Made by a program: the position numbers and the translations under genes
Shown here: piece after piece, positions 1-8,969 of the stretch
How positions within the stretch are numbered: position 1 is the first letter of the stretch
Layout of the letters: the number at the start of each line of letters is the position of its first letter
Assembly (NCBI RefSeq): GCF_003419895.1
Contig: NZ_QPMM01000006.1
Span: 248,001-312,000, forward strand
DNA length: 64,000 bases
Source: Chitinophaga silvatica
Lineage (GTDB): Bacteria; Bacteroidota; Bacteroidia; Chitinophagales; Chitinophagaceae
Direction of reading: 5' to 3'
The notes under the pieces: generated by a model
The model's input: only the letters and a program-made list of their open reading frames with translations
The model's database searches: none
Told to the model about the DNA's origin: nothing

Positions 1-2244
1 TTTACCATTTCTGATAAAGTATCCATAGCGCAGATTACTGAGGGCCAGCTGTAATGTTTGTGAAATATCCTGTACAGATACTCCTAACTGAGTGGCTTTA
101 TCACGATTAATATGGATTCTTAATTCAGGCTTATTAAATTTTAAATCCACATCTGTACCCTGAAACACCGGGCTGCTACTAACTTCCTCCATGAATTTCG
201 GAAGTACAGAGGTTAATGTATCGAAGTTGATATTTTCGAGCACAAACGATACCGGCAAGCCACCACGGCGTCCTACCTGGATTGTCTGTTGTTCTATGGC
301 AAATACTTTACCTTCCGGGAACCTACTCATATTCCTGTTTACCATATTCACAACATCCTTTTGCGAACGGGTTCGTTCGTTAGGTTCGTTGAGCATTACG
401 TTGGCAAAAGCTGTATTTACAGCGCCGGAACCACTGAAGCCGGGAGAAGTAACGCTTAAGATAATTTTTTTCTCCGGAATAGAGTCGACCATGAATTTGG
501 TGAGCCTGTCGACATAACTATCCATGTAGTCGTAAGCCGTACCTTCCGGAGTAGTGATAGACAGGCGGAAAGTGCTTCTGTCTTCGATTGGAGCCAATTC
601 GGCCGGTAAGGTTCTGAACAGGAAATAGATCATTACCAGACAGGCAGTAATAATTAATCCGGCTATCCAACGGAAATGCATAAACGCTTCCAATGAGCTT
701 TTATAGCCATCTTCCATCCAACGGAAGAAAGGTTCTGTTTTCAGATAGAACCATCCGTGAGTATGAGTTTTACGACCAAGTTTAACGTTTAGTACCGGTG
801 TGAGTGTTAAGGATACAAAAGCAGAGATCAATACAGCACCCGCAACCACGATACCAAATTCACGGAATAGCTGTCCAACGAATCCCTGTAGGAATATGAT
901 AGGCAGGAATACGAAAGCGAGGGTGATAGAGGTAGCAATTACGGCGAAGAAGATTTCTTCGGAGCCTTCTCTGGCTGCTCTCATGCGCGGCATTCCGGCT
1001 TCAATTTTCTTATAGATATTTTCCGTAACCACAATACCGTCATCCACTACCAGACCGGTTGCCAGTACAATGGCCAGGAGGGTCAGGATATTGATGGTAA
1101 ATCCGCAGGCATACATGATAAAGAAAGCACCGATCAGCGATACCGGAATATCGATTAGTGGGCGTAAAGCCATCAGCCAGTCACGGAAGAACAGGTATAC
1201 AATTATGATAACCAGGGTTAATGCAATGATTAAAGTTTCCTCCACTTCCTCAATAGATTTTTTGATGAAGCGGGTATTATCCATTGCAATATTTACTGTA
1301 AAGTCGTCGGGAATATCTTTTTTAAGTTGATTATAGCGTTTGTAGAATTCATCTGCGATGGCTACATAGTTGGAGCCAGGTTGAGGAATCAGGGCGAGTG
1401 AAATCATCGGAATACCGGATTCTTTCAGGATAGTTTCCTCATTTTCAGGGCCTAGTACAGCCTGGCCAATATCGCGGATCCGGATTTCGCTACCATTGAT
1501 ATTGCGGATAATAAGATTATTGAAATCATCTTCCGTAACTAGGCGGCCGAAGGTACGCACAGTAAAGTCGGTAGCATTACCGGCGATTTTACCGGAAGGC
1601 AGTTCCACGTTCTCGCGTTGCAGGGCAGATTGCACATCGCCAGGTGTTAAGCGATAGGAAGATAATCTGGCGGGGTCCATCCAGATACGCATAGCGTATT
1701 TTTTTTCACCCCAGATTTGAATGGCACTAACGCCGGGAATAGTCTGAAGTTTTTCCAGTAGCACGTTGGTACCGTATTCAGTTACTTCGAGCTGATTACG
1801 TGTATTACTCTGTACGGTCATGGAGATGATCGCATCGGAGTTTGCATCCTGTTTGGATACCACAGGAGGAGCATCGATATCGGGAGGCAGACTACGGAGG
1901 GCCTGGGAAACCTTATCTCGTACATCGTTGGTGGCGCCTTCGAGGTCCTGACCCAGTTCGAATTCTACGGTGATATTGCTACTTCCCTGGCTGCTGCTGG
2001 AAGAAATATTTTTGATACCGGCGATACCGTTGATTTGTTTTTCGAGAGGCTCAGTAATCTGAGTTTCAATGATATCGGAGTTGGCACCGGCATACGACGT
2101 ACGTACGTTTACGATAGGAGGGTCGATAGCCGGGAAGTCTCTTACCCCCAGGAAAGTGAAGCCCACCAGACCGAATATCACGATAATGATATTCATCACG
2201 ATAGCAAATACCGGGCGTTTAAGAGATAAGGAAGGTAAACTCAT
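1..2244 (-). CDS. RND efflux transporter permease (AcrB/MexB type), 3' end outside window
   Basis: Inner-membrane proton-driven pump of the hydrophobe/amphiphile efflux (HAE1) family. Translating the minus strand from the ATG at 2244 gives 748 uninterrupted codons to the window edge; the family is about 1030-1060 residues, so the C-terminal third is missing only because the window ends. The protein opens with a short cytoplasmic stretch (MSLPSLSLKRPVF) and a first membrane helix, then a periplasmic porter domain. The helix with the paired aspartates of the proton relay (VVDDGIVVTENIY) is present, followed by a hydrophobic stretch and a second porter half. It lies 45 nt after the adaptor gene on the same strand, so the two form an operon. 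The substrate cannot be read from sequence; no outer-membrane TolC-type gene is seen inside the window. Confidence 0.95.
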   Translation of the reverse strand, partial: MSLPSLSLKRPVFAIVMNIIIVIFGLVGFTFLGVRDFPAIDPPIVNVRTSYAGANSDIIETQITEPLEKQINGIAGIKNISSSSSQGSSNITVEFELGQDLEGATNDVRDKVSQALRSLPPDIDAPPVVSKQDANSDAIISMTVQSNTRNQLEVTEYGTNVLLEKLQTIPGVSAIQIWGEKKYAMRIWMDPARLSSYRLTPGDVQSALQRENVELPSGKIAGNATDFTVRTFGRLVTEDDFNNLIIRNINGSEIRIRDIGQAVLGPENEETILKESGIPMISLALIPQPGSNYVAIADEFYKRYNQLKKDIPDDFTVNIAMDNTRFIKKSIEEVEETLIIALTLVIIIVYLFFRDWLMALRPLIDIPVSLIGAFFIMYACGFTINILTLLAIVLATGLVVDDGIVVTENIYKKIEAGMPRMRAAREGSEEIFFAVIATSITLAFVFLPIIFLQGFVGQLFREFGIVVAGAVLISAFVSLTLTPVLNVKLGRKTHTHGWFYLKTEPFFRWMEDGYKSSLEAFMHFRWIAGLIITACLVMIYFLFRTLPAELAPIEDRSTFRLSITTPEGTAYDYMDSYVDRLTKFMVDSIPEKKIILSVTSPGFSGSGAVNTAFANVMLNEPNERTRSQKDVVNMVNRNMSRFPEGKVFAIEQQTIQVGRRGGLPVSFVLENINFDTLTSVLPKFMEEVSSSPVFQGTDVDLKFNKPELRIHINRDKATQLGVSVQDISQTLQLALSNLRYGYFIRNGK

Positions 2245-2289
2245 GTTCAATATTTTTAGAATGAAGAAGGAAAAGTTATCCAGTCTTCA

Positions 2290-3366
2290 CTATTGTATTT
2301 TATTATACTTCAGCGGCATTCCGGGTTTTAGTTGCAACATTCCGGTAGTGATAACGGTATCACCAGGTTTGAGTCCATTAGTGATTTGCACGCTGCTTTC
2401 TGTTCTTTGGCCGGTTTCAACTACTACGAATTTGGCGATACCCTGGTCGGATATGATTACTTTTTTATCTCTGGTACCCGGAATTACGGCCTGAGAAGGG
2501 ATCATAATAGCATCAGGAATATCTTTAAGGATAATTTTCACTTTAGCGAAAGAGCCGGGGAACAGGAGGCCACTATTATTAGGAACGATGGCTCTTAATT
2601 TCATGGTGCGGGTGGTGAGGTCGATTTTCGGATCTATTGCGTAAATACTTCCTTTATAATCATTTGCATCACCGGCGACTGTAAAAATTACCTGATCACC
2701 TACTTTTACGGAGTTTCTGTATTTTTCGGCTACAGCGAAGTCCATTTTCAGAGGATCTATTTGCTGAAGAGTAGTGATGATACTGGCAGAAGATACGATA
2801 GCACCTTCGCTGACATTTCGTAAGCCAAGTTTTCCATTGAAAGGAGCGCGGAGTTCAGTTTTCTGGAGTTGGGTTTGAGTATATTCCATATCGGCCTGAT
2901 AAGCGCTCACCTGGTTACGGGTAACATCTACATCTTGTTGGCTTATTCCATTGATTTTTAATAGATTTTCCTGACGTTCGAGGGTAGTTTTCGCTAATTG
3001 TTGCTGCAGTTTCAGTTTTTGAAGCTGAGCTTTCAGGTCTTCATCATATAATTTAACAAGGATTTCGCCTTTTCTTATATTAGTACCTTCTTTAAAGAAA
3101 AGTTTAATGATACGGCCGTTTATTTCGGGTTTTACGTCAACTTCCTCATTGCTTTGGAGGGTTCCGCTGGCCTCGATGGTTTGATTAAGCAGGGCTGTTT
3201 TAACGATCCAGGCATCGGTTGATAGCAATTTGGGTCCTCCTTTGGCTTGGGAAGCAGGTTCTTTGGAGGATTTGCTACCTGCTATTTTCTTGTATAGGAA
3301 GAAAATAATGATGCTGGCTACTGCCAGAATCAGGATTGAACGAACAGACTTTTTGGTGATGGCCAT
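2290..3366 (-). CDS. RND efflux periplasmic adaptor subunit (AcrA/MexA family)
   Basis: 358-residue membrane-fusion protein that bridges the RND pump to an outer-membrane channel. One N-terminal membrane anchor (residues about 9-26) is followed by a lipoyl-like half-motif (residues about 65-100), a coiled-coil hairpin rich in Gln/Leu (about 105-150), the second lipoyl half (LRAPFNGKLG, about 172-181), and beta-barrel and membrane-proximal domains. Length is normal for the family. The start at ATG 3366 places a charged MAITKK before the helix. It is the first gene of the efflux operon; a TAnnTTTG box lies about 90 nt upstream. It has an uncleaved anchor rather than a lipobox. Confidence 0.93.
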   Translation of the reverse strand: MAITKKSVRSILILAVASIIIFFLYKKIAGSKSSKEPASQAKGGPKLLSTDAWIVKTALLNQTIEASGTLQSNEEVDVKPEINGRIIKLFFKEGTNIRKGEILVKLYDEDLKAQLQKLKLQQQLAKTTLERQENLLKINGISQQDVDVTRNQVSAYQADMEYTQTQLQKTELRAPFNGKLGLRNVSEGAIVSSASIITTLQQIDPLKMDFAVAEKYRNSVKVGDQVIFTVAGDANDYKGSIYAIDPKIDLTTRTMKLRAIVPNNSGLLFPGSFAKVKIILKDIPDAIMIPSQAVIPGTRDKKVIISDQGIAKFVVVETGQRTESSVQITNGLKPGDTVITTGMLQLKPGMPLKYNKIQ

Positions 3367-3452
3367 ATCAGTTTTTATAAAATTCAGCTGTTAATATATA
3401 TTGTAGCATAGAGAAACTGGTCGACTATTTGAGTCGTTCCTCAGAAGCCGGA

Positions 3453-3460
3453 CAAATTTA
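3453..3460 (-). promoter_or_regulatory. Candidate -7 box of the efflux operon, with a nearby small dyad
   Basis: On the minus strand the octamer TAAATTTG fits the Bacteroidota -7 consensus TAnnTTTG. It lies about 87 nt before the adaptor start. No convincing TTG -33 element is seen at the usual distance. Just downstream, at 3422-3436, is the dyad CGACT-5nt-AGTCG, a possible operator in the leader. Inference only. Confidence 0.4.
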
Positions 3461-3743
3461 AGCAAACAGGGGGCTGAATGCTATGGGGAACTGTTAATTA
3501 GCGTTAATGGATTCTATAAGTGGCAAAAAAAGAGGGTGAATGGAAGGTAAAAATGGTTGTTGAGAAAAGAATGATGATATTAGGGTAAAAAGCATGACTT
3601 TTGAGTGAAAATAAGTGAATCTGTAAGAGAAGGAATATCAAAATTGTATAAATTCTTTTATTAACAAAGCGATGGATATGTGTACTGTAGAGGATTTGGG
3701 CGGAATGTATAAGATGGAATGCCTTTAAAATTTGGGTCATCTG

Positions 3744-3772
3744 TTGGCAATTCAATAAAAATTATATTTTTG
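3744..3772 (+). promoter_or_regulatory. acpP promoter (TTG / TAnnTTTG)
   Basis: TTG at 3744-3746 and TATTTTTG at 3765-3772 are separated by 18 nt, a good match to the Bacteroidota primary sigma factor promoter. The expected transcription start is near 3778, leaving a leader of about 28 nt before the acpP ATG. The box lies inside any longer reading of the frame, which supports the shorter acpP start. Confidence 0.75.
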
Positions 3773-3805
3773 CACTCAAGTTTTAAACCAAAAACACTTA
3801 AAATT

Positions 3806-4042
3806 ATGTCAGACATTGCATCAAGAGTTAAAAAGATCATCATTGACAAATTGGGCGTTGACGAAGCCGAGGTAACTCCTGAAGCCAGCTTCACCAATGA
3901 CTTAGGCGCTGACTCTTTGGATACGGTAGAACTGATTATGGAATTCGAAAAAGAATTCAACATCTCCATTCCTGACGAACAAGCTGAAACTATTACTACT
4001 GTTGGCCAGGCAGTTGCTTACCTGGAAGAACATGTAAAATAA
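3806..4042 (+). CDS. acpP: Acyl carrier protein
   Basis: 78-residue acidic helical carrier of fatty acid intermediates in the cytoplasm. The phosphopantetheine attachment motif [10 protein letters not shown] is present, with the modified serine at residue 37. The start is ATG 3806 ([10 protein letters not shown]), giving the canonical family length; an upstream in-frame ATG at 3719 would add 29 residues unlike the family and overlap the promoter. fabF follows after 23 nt and rnc overlaps fabF, the common acpP-fabF-rnc order. Confidence 0.97.
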   Translation: MSDIASRVKKIIIDKLGVDEAEVTPEASFTNDLGADSLDTVELIMEFEKEFNISIPDEQAETITTVGQAVAYLEEHVK

Positions 4043-4065
4043 TCCTACTAATCAGAATTGTTTTA

Positions 4066-5319
4066 ATGCAACCAAGACGAGTTGTCGTTACAGGTTTAGG
4101 CGCTCTTACACCGCTCGGCAATTCCGTAGCCGATTTTTGGAACGGATTGACGAACGGTGTATCCGGCGCGGATTATATCAAGCAATTTGATGCTTCCAAG
4201 TTCAAAACCCGTTTTGCTTGCGAACTGAAAAATTTCGATCCTACTAACTACCTGGACAAGAAGGAGGCCCGTAAGATGGACCCCTTTACACAAACAGCAG
4301 TTATATCTGCAGATCAGGCTATCCTGGATGCCAAAATTGATAAAGAAAAGATCAATGCGGATCGCGTTGGTGTTATCTGGGGCACAGGAGTAGGTGGAAT
4401 GATCAATTTCAGTCAAGAGCTCAAAGAATTTCACTCTGGGGATGGTACTCCCCGTTTCAGTCCTTTCTTAATCACGAGGTTGATTCTGGATATTGCTGCC
4501 GGGTATATTTCTATTCGTCACGGATTCAGAGGGCCTAATTTTTCTGTTGTATCTGCTTGTGCATCAGCTACCAATGCAATTATTGAGGCAATGTACAGTA
4601 TCCGATATGGTAAAACTGATATGGTTATTACCGGAGGGTCAGAGAATGTGATAAATGAGCCTTGTGTTGGTGGTTTTAATGCCATGAAGGCTTTATCAGA
4701 AAGAAATGATGACCCTAAGACTGCTTCCCGACCTTTTGATCTCGACCGTGACGGTTTTGTGATGGGAGAAGGAGCAGGAGCCCTGGTGCTTGAATCGCTG
4801 GAACATGCTCAGGCGAGGGGTGCAAAAATTTATGCAGAATTGGCCGGTGGAGGCGCAACTGCGGATGCATACCATATCACAGCTCCTCATCCGGAGGGTT
4901 TAGGAGCAATGAATGTAATGCGTAATGCGTTGGCAGATGCAAACTTACAGGCTTCCGATATCGATTATATCAACGTTCACGGTACTTCCACTCCATTGGG
5001 AGATATTGCCGAAGTAAAAGCCATTCAACAGGTTTTTGGAGAACATGCTTATAACTTAAACATCAGTTCTACAAAATCCATGACTGGTCACCTACTCGGG
5101 GCTGCCGGTGCCGTTGAATCAATAGCTGCGATTATGTCCATGATTGATGGCATAATTCCTCCTACGATCAACCACTTTACAGATGATCCACAATTGGACC
5201 CGAAACTAAACTTTACTTTCAATATCGCACAAAAGAGAGAAGTAAGAGCTGCGCTTTCCAATACCTTTGGTTTTGGTGGGCATAATGCCTCCGTAATTTT
5301 CAAAAAATTTGTTCCTTGA
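4066..5319 (+). CDS. fabF: Beta-ketoacyl-ACP synthase II
   Basis: 417-residue condensing enzyme that extends acyl-ACP with malonyl-ACP in fatty acid synthesis. Thiolase fold with the complete Cys-His-His triad: Cys165 in VSACASATN, His305 in NVHGTSTPLGD and His342 in GHLLGAAGAVE. The late GFGGHNAS loop typical of KAS enzymes is also present. Length is normal. It is transcribed with acpP directly upstream, and its stop codon overlaps or abuts the start of rnc. Confidence 0.97.
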   Translation: MQPRRVVVTGLGALTPLGNSVADFWNGLTNGVSGADYIKQFDASKFKTRFACELKNFDPTNYLDKKEARKMDPFTQTAVISADQAILDAKIDKEKINADRVGVIWGTGVGGMINFSQELKEFHSGDGTPRFSPFLITRLILDIAAGYISIRHGFRGPNFSVVSACASATNAIIEAMYSIRYGKTDMVITGGSENVINEPCVGGFNAMKALSERNDDPKTASRPFDLDRDGFVMGEGAGALVLESLEHAQARGAKIYAELAGGGATADAYHITAPHPEGLGAMNVMRNALADANLQASDIDYINVHGTSTPLGDIAEVKAIQQVFGEHAYNLNISSTKSMTGHLLGAAGAVESIAAIMSMIDGIIPPTINHFTDDPQLDPKLNFTFNIAQKREVRAALSNTFGFGGHNASVIFKKFVP

Positions 5320-5329
5320 TTTTGATTGT

Positions 5330-6049
5330 GTGAGATTACTGCCAGGATTTTTATATCGATTTGTTTCCAAAAAGAGGCACTTATATAAAGAGCTTCACAA
5401 TTTACTCGGCTTTCCTCCGGGTAATTTTGCGCTCTATGAAGTAGCCCTGAGCCATCGTTCAAGCAAAGAAAAGTTTCTTGAAAGCAACGAAAGGCTGGAA
5501 TACCTCGGTGACGCCATTCTAGGTGCCATCGTGGGCGATTATTTGTTTAAAAAATATCCCTATAAAACAGAAGGATATCTGACAGAAATGCGATCAAAAA
5601 TCGTTAACCGTCAGCAACTCAACGACATCGCTATCAAGATGGGATTGCGCAAGCTCACTATTTACGATAAATACAATAGCTTTCTTAAAATCAGCCAGAT
5701 CTTCGGAAATACACTCGAAGCACTGGTGGGTGCGGTTTATCTGGATAAAGGCTATACCAAAACCCAACAATTTGTACATAAACGTATTCTTATGCCATAT
5801 ATCGATATGGATCAACTGGAAGCAGTTGAAATGAACCATAAGAATAAACTGTATGGGTGGGCTAACAAAAATGGCAAAACCCTTGAATTTGAATTGCTGG
5901 AAGAGCAGGTAGACAATGGCCGACGCATCTTCACAGTGGGTGCTGTTGTGGATGGTCAGCTTATTTGTAGCGGAAAAGCTTTTAATAAGAAAGACGCCAG
6001 TCAGATCGCTGCCCAACAAGCCATTGTTCAACTGGGGTTAACCGAATAA
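5330..6049 (+). CDS. rnc: Ribonuclease III
   Basis: Double-strand-specific endoribonuclease for rRNA and mRNA processing. The catalytic signature NERLEYLGDAILG is present, followed by the second acidic motif NTLEALVGAVYLDKG; a double-stranded RNA-binding domain fills the C-terminal 70 residues (ending KKDASQIAAQQAIVQLG). The start is uncertain: no ATG precedes the conserved part. GTG 5330 gives 239 residues starting MRLLPGFLYRF; TTG 5309 gives 246 residues and overlaps fabF by 11 nt. I prefer GTG 5330 because the resulting N-terminus has the basic/aromatic character expected. The gene converges on a GyrI-like gene with only 5 nt between stops. Confidence 0.93.
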   Translation: MRLLPGFLYRFVSKKRHLYKELHNLLGFPPGNFALYEVALSHRSSKEKFLESNERLEYLGDAILGAIVGDYLFKKYPYKTEGYLTEMRSKIVNRQQLNDIAIKMGLRKLTIYDKYNSFLKISQIFGNTLEALVGAVYLDKGYTKTQQFVHKRILMPYIDMDQLEAVEMNHKNKLYGWANKNGKTLEFELLEEQVDNGRRIFTVGAVVDGQLICSGKAFNKKDASQIAAQQAIVQLGLTE

Positions 6050-6054
6050 TCTGA

Positions 6055-6660
6055 TCACTTCCTTACCGGATACCTGAGAATCGTTTTTAATTTTTCAGGA
6101 GCAGTTTTCCGGAAATCTGATAAATAAATTTCATGATGTCTGCCATGCATGGTATAACCTTCCTGCAGAATATAATTATGTAATATCGCCAGGGTCTCTG
6201 GTTCCTTTTTAAAAGGACCTTCATGTAAGATTTGAATACTAAGCCCCTCCTCTATCTTCTTAAGCTCGACCTGTGATGCTAAAGGTGATTTTTTCTTCTC
6301 AATAACCTTTTTAACAGCCATTTCAAATTGTTGCTGTGAAATATCGTCGGGTAGCATAATTGCAAGTTCGTAGTGCCATTCACTTCTGGGAACCGTTAAT
6401 GGGTCTACATTCTTAACATCTACCCACCAAAATCCTTCCAGCTTACATACCACAAAATCTTTTCCTTTTTCCTTATTACTAAACTTAATCGCATAAGCAA
6501 TGCTATACAATGCGGAAATTGATGAGGCAAAGCCTTCCCCGTCGGGATCGCCCTGTCCCGTGATAGTCAGGTATAATCCCTTCTCAATATTTACCAATTG
6601 AGGTTGTGGAGTTGCTGTAAAATACTTTTTGAATGCTTTTGTAAGATCTAACTTTACCAT
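6055..6660 (-). CDS. GyrI-like small-molecule-binding domain protein
   Basis: 201-residue soluble protein of the GyrI-like/SOUL-type effector-binding superfamily (the fold also used by AraC/BmrR effector domains). Visible features are the early ITGQGDPDGEGF segment and the late HEGPFKKEPETLAILHNYI segment characteristic of GyrI-like proteins, with HEIYLSDFRKTAPEKLKTILRYPV closing the domain in two stretches. No DNA-binding region is present. The start is ATG 6660; a TTG 27 nt upstream lies inside a -7 promoter box and is unlikely. The neighbour on the same strand is a WYL regulator. A role in drug or metabolite binding is inference. Confidence 0.8.
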   Translation of the reverse strand: MVKLDLTKAFKKYFTATPQPQLVNIEKGLYLTITGQGDPDGEGFASSISALYSIAYAIKFSNKEKGKDFVVCKLEGFWWVDVKNVDPLTVPRSEWHYELAIMLPDDISQQQFEMAVKKVIEKKKSPLASQVELKKIEEGLSIQILHEGPFKKEPETLAILHNYILQEGYTMHGRHHEIYLSDFRKTAPEKLKTILRYPVRK

Positions 6661-6684
6661 AGTTGCCAGAAGTATGTTTGATCT

Positions 6685-6692
6685 CAAAAATA
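6685..6692 (-). promoter_or_regulatory. -7 box upstream of the GyrI-like gene
   Basis: Minus-strand TATTTTTG fits TAnnTTTG and lies 25 nt before the ATG at 6660. It decides the start because the alternative TTG start at 6687 falls within it. The -33 region is weak (no clear TTG). Confidence 0.55.
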
Positions 6693-6735
6693 CAAATGAG
6701 GTACTGACAGCCCTATGTCAGTAGTCTTCAGACTA

Positions 6736-7692
6736 TTATGAATAATGTACCTGAAGTTCTTTAATCAAACCATTAATCATGGTTTTTAATTCTTCCGGTT
6801 GCTTTACTTCTACTTTATTACCTAGCATGATGAGCCAACGTGCAAAATTGGTAAAGGAAGATTGGAGGAAAGTCAATTCAGTTTTATCTCCTACTTTTTT
6901 CTCCTCCATAAGACCAAAATAATATTTCTGGCCATGTACGAAACACATCACATCATTTTGTACTGCAATTTTTACGAGGAAAGTTGGCTGGTCGTCCTTG
7001 AATCTATGTTCTTCCAGGTAGGTTTGAAGTGAAGGATGTGCATTTCTCTTATAGGAAATTGAAAGGATACTCAGTTTTCGTATTCTGTCTATACGGAAAT
7101 CACGATATCCCTCCCTCAATCTGCACCAGGCGATGAGATGCCAATATCCACTGGAATAGAACATTCCCATAGGTTCTATTTCTCTGATAGAAGGCTGATT
7201 CTGTAGTGAATAATAATCTAGCTTAATTACCTGGTTCATTCCCAAAGCCTGTTGAATTTCAGTCATAAACCGGTTGGGAAACTGTATATCTTCAAATTTG
7301 GGTTGTACCCGAAGTACGGCGATATTATCTTCAAGTGTTTCCAGATAATCTTTTTCGGCACCCCGGAGCACAGATCTGATTTTCTGCATAGCCAGGCCAA
7401 ATTGTTTGCGATTACTTTCATCACTGAATTGGGCCATTAATTTCTCTCCTGTTAATAAGGCAGCGGCTTCTTCTTTGGAGAACATAATGGGGGGAAGATG
7501 GTAACCATCTACAATATAATAGCCGGTTCCGGCTTCGGCTCCAATAGGAACACCAGCTTCCTGCAGGGCCTTAACATCACGATATACAGTACGCAGACTT
7601 ATATTAAAACGATCTGAAATTTCGGAGGCTTTAACAATTTTTTTACCCTGAAGTTGTATTAAAATAGCAGTTAGGCGGTCAATACGATTCAT
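6736..7692 (-). CDS. YafY-family transcriptional regulator (HTH_11 + WYL)
   Basis: 318-residue regulator. Residues 1-60 form a winged helix with the DeoR/HTH_11 pattern (ISDRFNISLRTVYRDVKALQ), then a WYL domain in the central and C-terminal part (IKLDYYSLQ, followed by EIEPMGMFYSSGYWHLIAWC). WYL domains are thought to sense nucleotides or nucleic-acid ligands in stress and defence contexts. The gene lies 75 nt upstream of the GyrI-like gene on the same strand, a pairing frequently seen between a regulator and an effector-binding protein. The target is unknown. Confidence 0.88.
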   Translation of the reverse strand: MNRIDRLTAILIQLQGKKIVKASEISDRFNISLRTVYRDVKALQEAGVPIGAEAGTGYYIVDGYHLPPIMFSKEEAAALLTGEKLMAQFSDESNRKQFGLAMQKIRSVLRGAEKDYLETLEDNIAVLRVQPKFEDIQFPNRFMTEIQQALGMNQVIKLDYYSLQNQPSIREIEPMGMFYSSGYWHLIAWCRLREGYRDFRIDRIRKLSILSISYKRNAHPSLQTYLEEHRFKDDQPTFLVKIAVQNDVMCFVHGQKYYFGLMEEKKVGDKTELTFLQSSFTNFARWLIMLGNKVEVKQPEELKTMINGLIKELQVHYS

Positions 7693-7796
7693 GGAAATGC
7701 TTATTTTCGCCTACTAATTTCGGATGCCTAAAATTATTTTAAGAATTTTTTTCTAATTATTAAACTTCTACAATAATAAACCGTCTTATATTGGAA

Positions 7797-7926
7797 GTCT
7801 CCCAATTGTAGGAAAAGAGGTAAAGAGAACTGACGAGGTGGGAGATCTCCTAAAACGATGCTACAGTACAGAATATAGGTTAAATGGTAAGTCCCTGCAA
7901 TTTTTTGCGGGGACCTGTTTTTTAAG
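7797..7926 (+). ncRNA. Candidate small RNA with intrinsic terminator
   Basis: The roughly 240-bp gap between the YafY-type gene and the 3' end of cydB contains an imperfect -7 box (TATATTGG at 7787-7794), an 8-bp stem pairing 7797-7804 with 7839-7846, and a strong plus-strand terminator at 7891-7926. No plausible ORF lies inside. The predicted product is about 125-130 nt. I could not match it to tmRNA, SRP RNA, RNase P RNA or a riboswitch; a lineage-specific 6S-like RNA is possible but unproven. Confidence 0.45.
7891..7926 (+). terminator. Rho-independent terminator of the candidate small RNA
   Basis: Ten-base-pair stem (GTCCCTGCAA with TTGCGGGGAC, one G-U pair) with a short T loop, followed by a T tract. 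It reads on the plus strand, towards the convergent cydB 3' end. Confidence 0.75.
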
Positions 7927-7930
7927 CCCT

Positions 7931-8965
7931 TTAGTAACTCATTTCATTAAGCTTCACTTTACCCCTGAAAGTCCAGAACAGAAAAGTTGTATAGCCTATT
8001 ACCATAGGAGTGCCTATAGCCGCAATAAGTAACATAATCTTCAATGACTTTACGGATGAGGCTGCTGCATAAATACTAATACTATAAGCCGGATCTATTG
8101 TAGATATTACAATATTTGGATATAATCCAACAGCAAACAGAATTAATAGACAAGCTGTAATGATACATGAGAAAAGAAATGCTGTAAAGTATTTGCGGGC
8201 ATCAATATTCCTCTTAATATTTAATAATGTTAATACTGCCAATAGTGGAACTGCAAATAACTCAGGAAATTGTTTAAATCTCTCCGTCATATGCGGTACA
8301 TAAATAAGGGTAGCCATTGACGTTAGAATAAAGCAGAGAATAAAAAATTTGCTGCAGTTATTTACTATAACCGTAAGTTTTGTATAAAGCCTGTGCTCTG
8401 TTTTCATCACCAGATAAATAGCCCCATGCAACATAAATAATGATAATGTTGTTACTGCAATCAGTATAGCATATGGATTGAAGAACGTAAGCAGATTGCC
8501 AGTAAATTCATGATCTTTATTAATTGGTAATCCATGAATAAGATTCCCCAATACCAACCCTAACAGCAAGGTAACGGTGGTACTGGAAACCGTATAACTT
8601 ATATCCCACATTTTGCGCCACCATTTCCAGGATTCCTTACTTCTGAACTCTATTGATATAGCCCTGAATATAAGTGCTACAAGAAATAGCATGAAGGGTA
8701 TATAAAAGGTTGAAAGAACTACTCCATAAACCAATGGAAATCCTGCAAATAAAGCCCCGCCGGCAATTACCAGCCAAACTTCATTTCCATCCCATACAGG
8801 TCCAATTGCATTAAGTGCCAGTCTCCTGCTTTCTTCTTTATTAAAAAACAAATGCAATGATCCTGCTCCCAAATCAAATCCATCCAGCACGCCATATCCG
8901 GTAATTAATCCACCAATCACAAGAAACCACCAGGTGGGGAGATCTAGTCCAAGTATTGTTTCCAT
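7931..8965 (-). CDS. cydB: Cytochrome bd ubiquinol oxidase subunit II
   Basis: 344-residue integral membrane subunit of the bd-type terminal oxidase. The N-terminal YGVLDGFDLGAG and the following GPVWDGNEVWLVIAGGALFAGFP are signatures of CydB. Multiple membrane helices follow over the whole length. It is directly downstream of cydA (4 nt gap) and is co-transcribed. The enzyme reduces oxygen to water at high affinity and is typical of growth at low oxygen. No small CydX-like ORF was recognised after it. Confidence 0.96.
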   Translation of the reverse strand: METILGLDLPTWWFLVIGGLITGYGVLDGFDLGAGSLHLFFNKEESRRLALNAIGPVWDGNEVWLVIAGGALFAGFPLVYGVVLSTFYIPFMLFLVALIFRAISIEFRSKESWKWWRKMWDISYTVSSTTVTLLLGLVLGNLIHGLPINKDHEFTGNLLTFFNPYAILIAVTTLSLFMLHGAIYLVMKTEHRLYTKLTVIVNNCSKFFILCFILTSMATLIYVPHMTERFKQFPELFAVPLLAVLTLLNIKRNIDARKYFTAFLFSCIITACLLILFAVGLYPNIVISTIDPAYSISIYAAASSVKSLKIMLLIAAIGTPMVIGYTTFLFWTFRGKVKLNEMSY

Positions 8966-8969
8966 ACCA

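Larger units (their letters stand above)
3367..3785. other. Divergent intergenic region, efflux operon / acpP
   Basis: About 420 bp between the adaptor start and the acpP promoter. It holds the two divergent promoters described separately. An open frame of 83 codons exists on the minus strand but has no family resemblance and runs across the acpP promoter, so I do not call it. Nothing else is recognisable. Confidence 0.5.

Noticed and set aside
3504..3755. 83-codon minus-strand ORF upstream of acpP
   Set aside because: Biased composition (Ile/Phe/His), no family likeness, and it covers the acpP promoter on the opposite strand.
7826..7860. Hammerhead-ribozyme-like core (CTGACGA) in the small RNA region
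   Set aside because: The matching GAAA after stem II and the pairing of stems I/III are missing; only the seven-base core matches.
7838..8032. 64-codon plus-strand ORF near the cydB end
   Set aside because: Runs through the small RNA terminator and overlaps cydB; no protein features.
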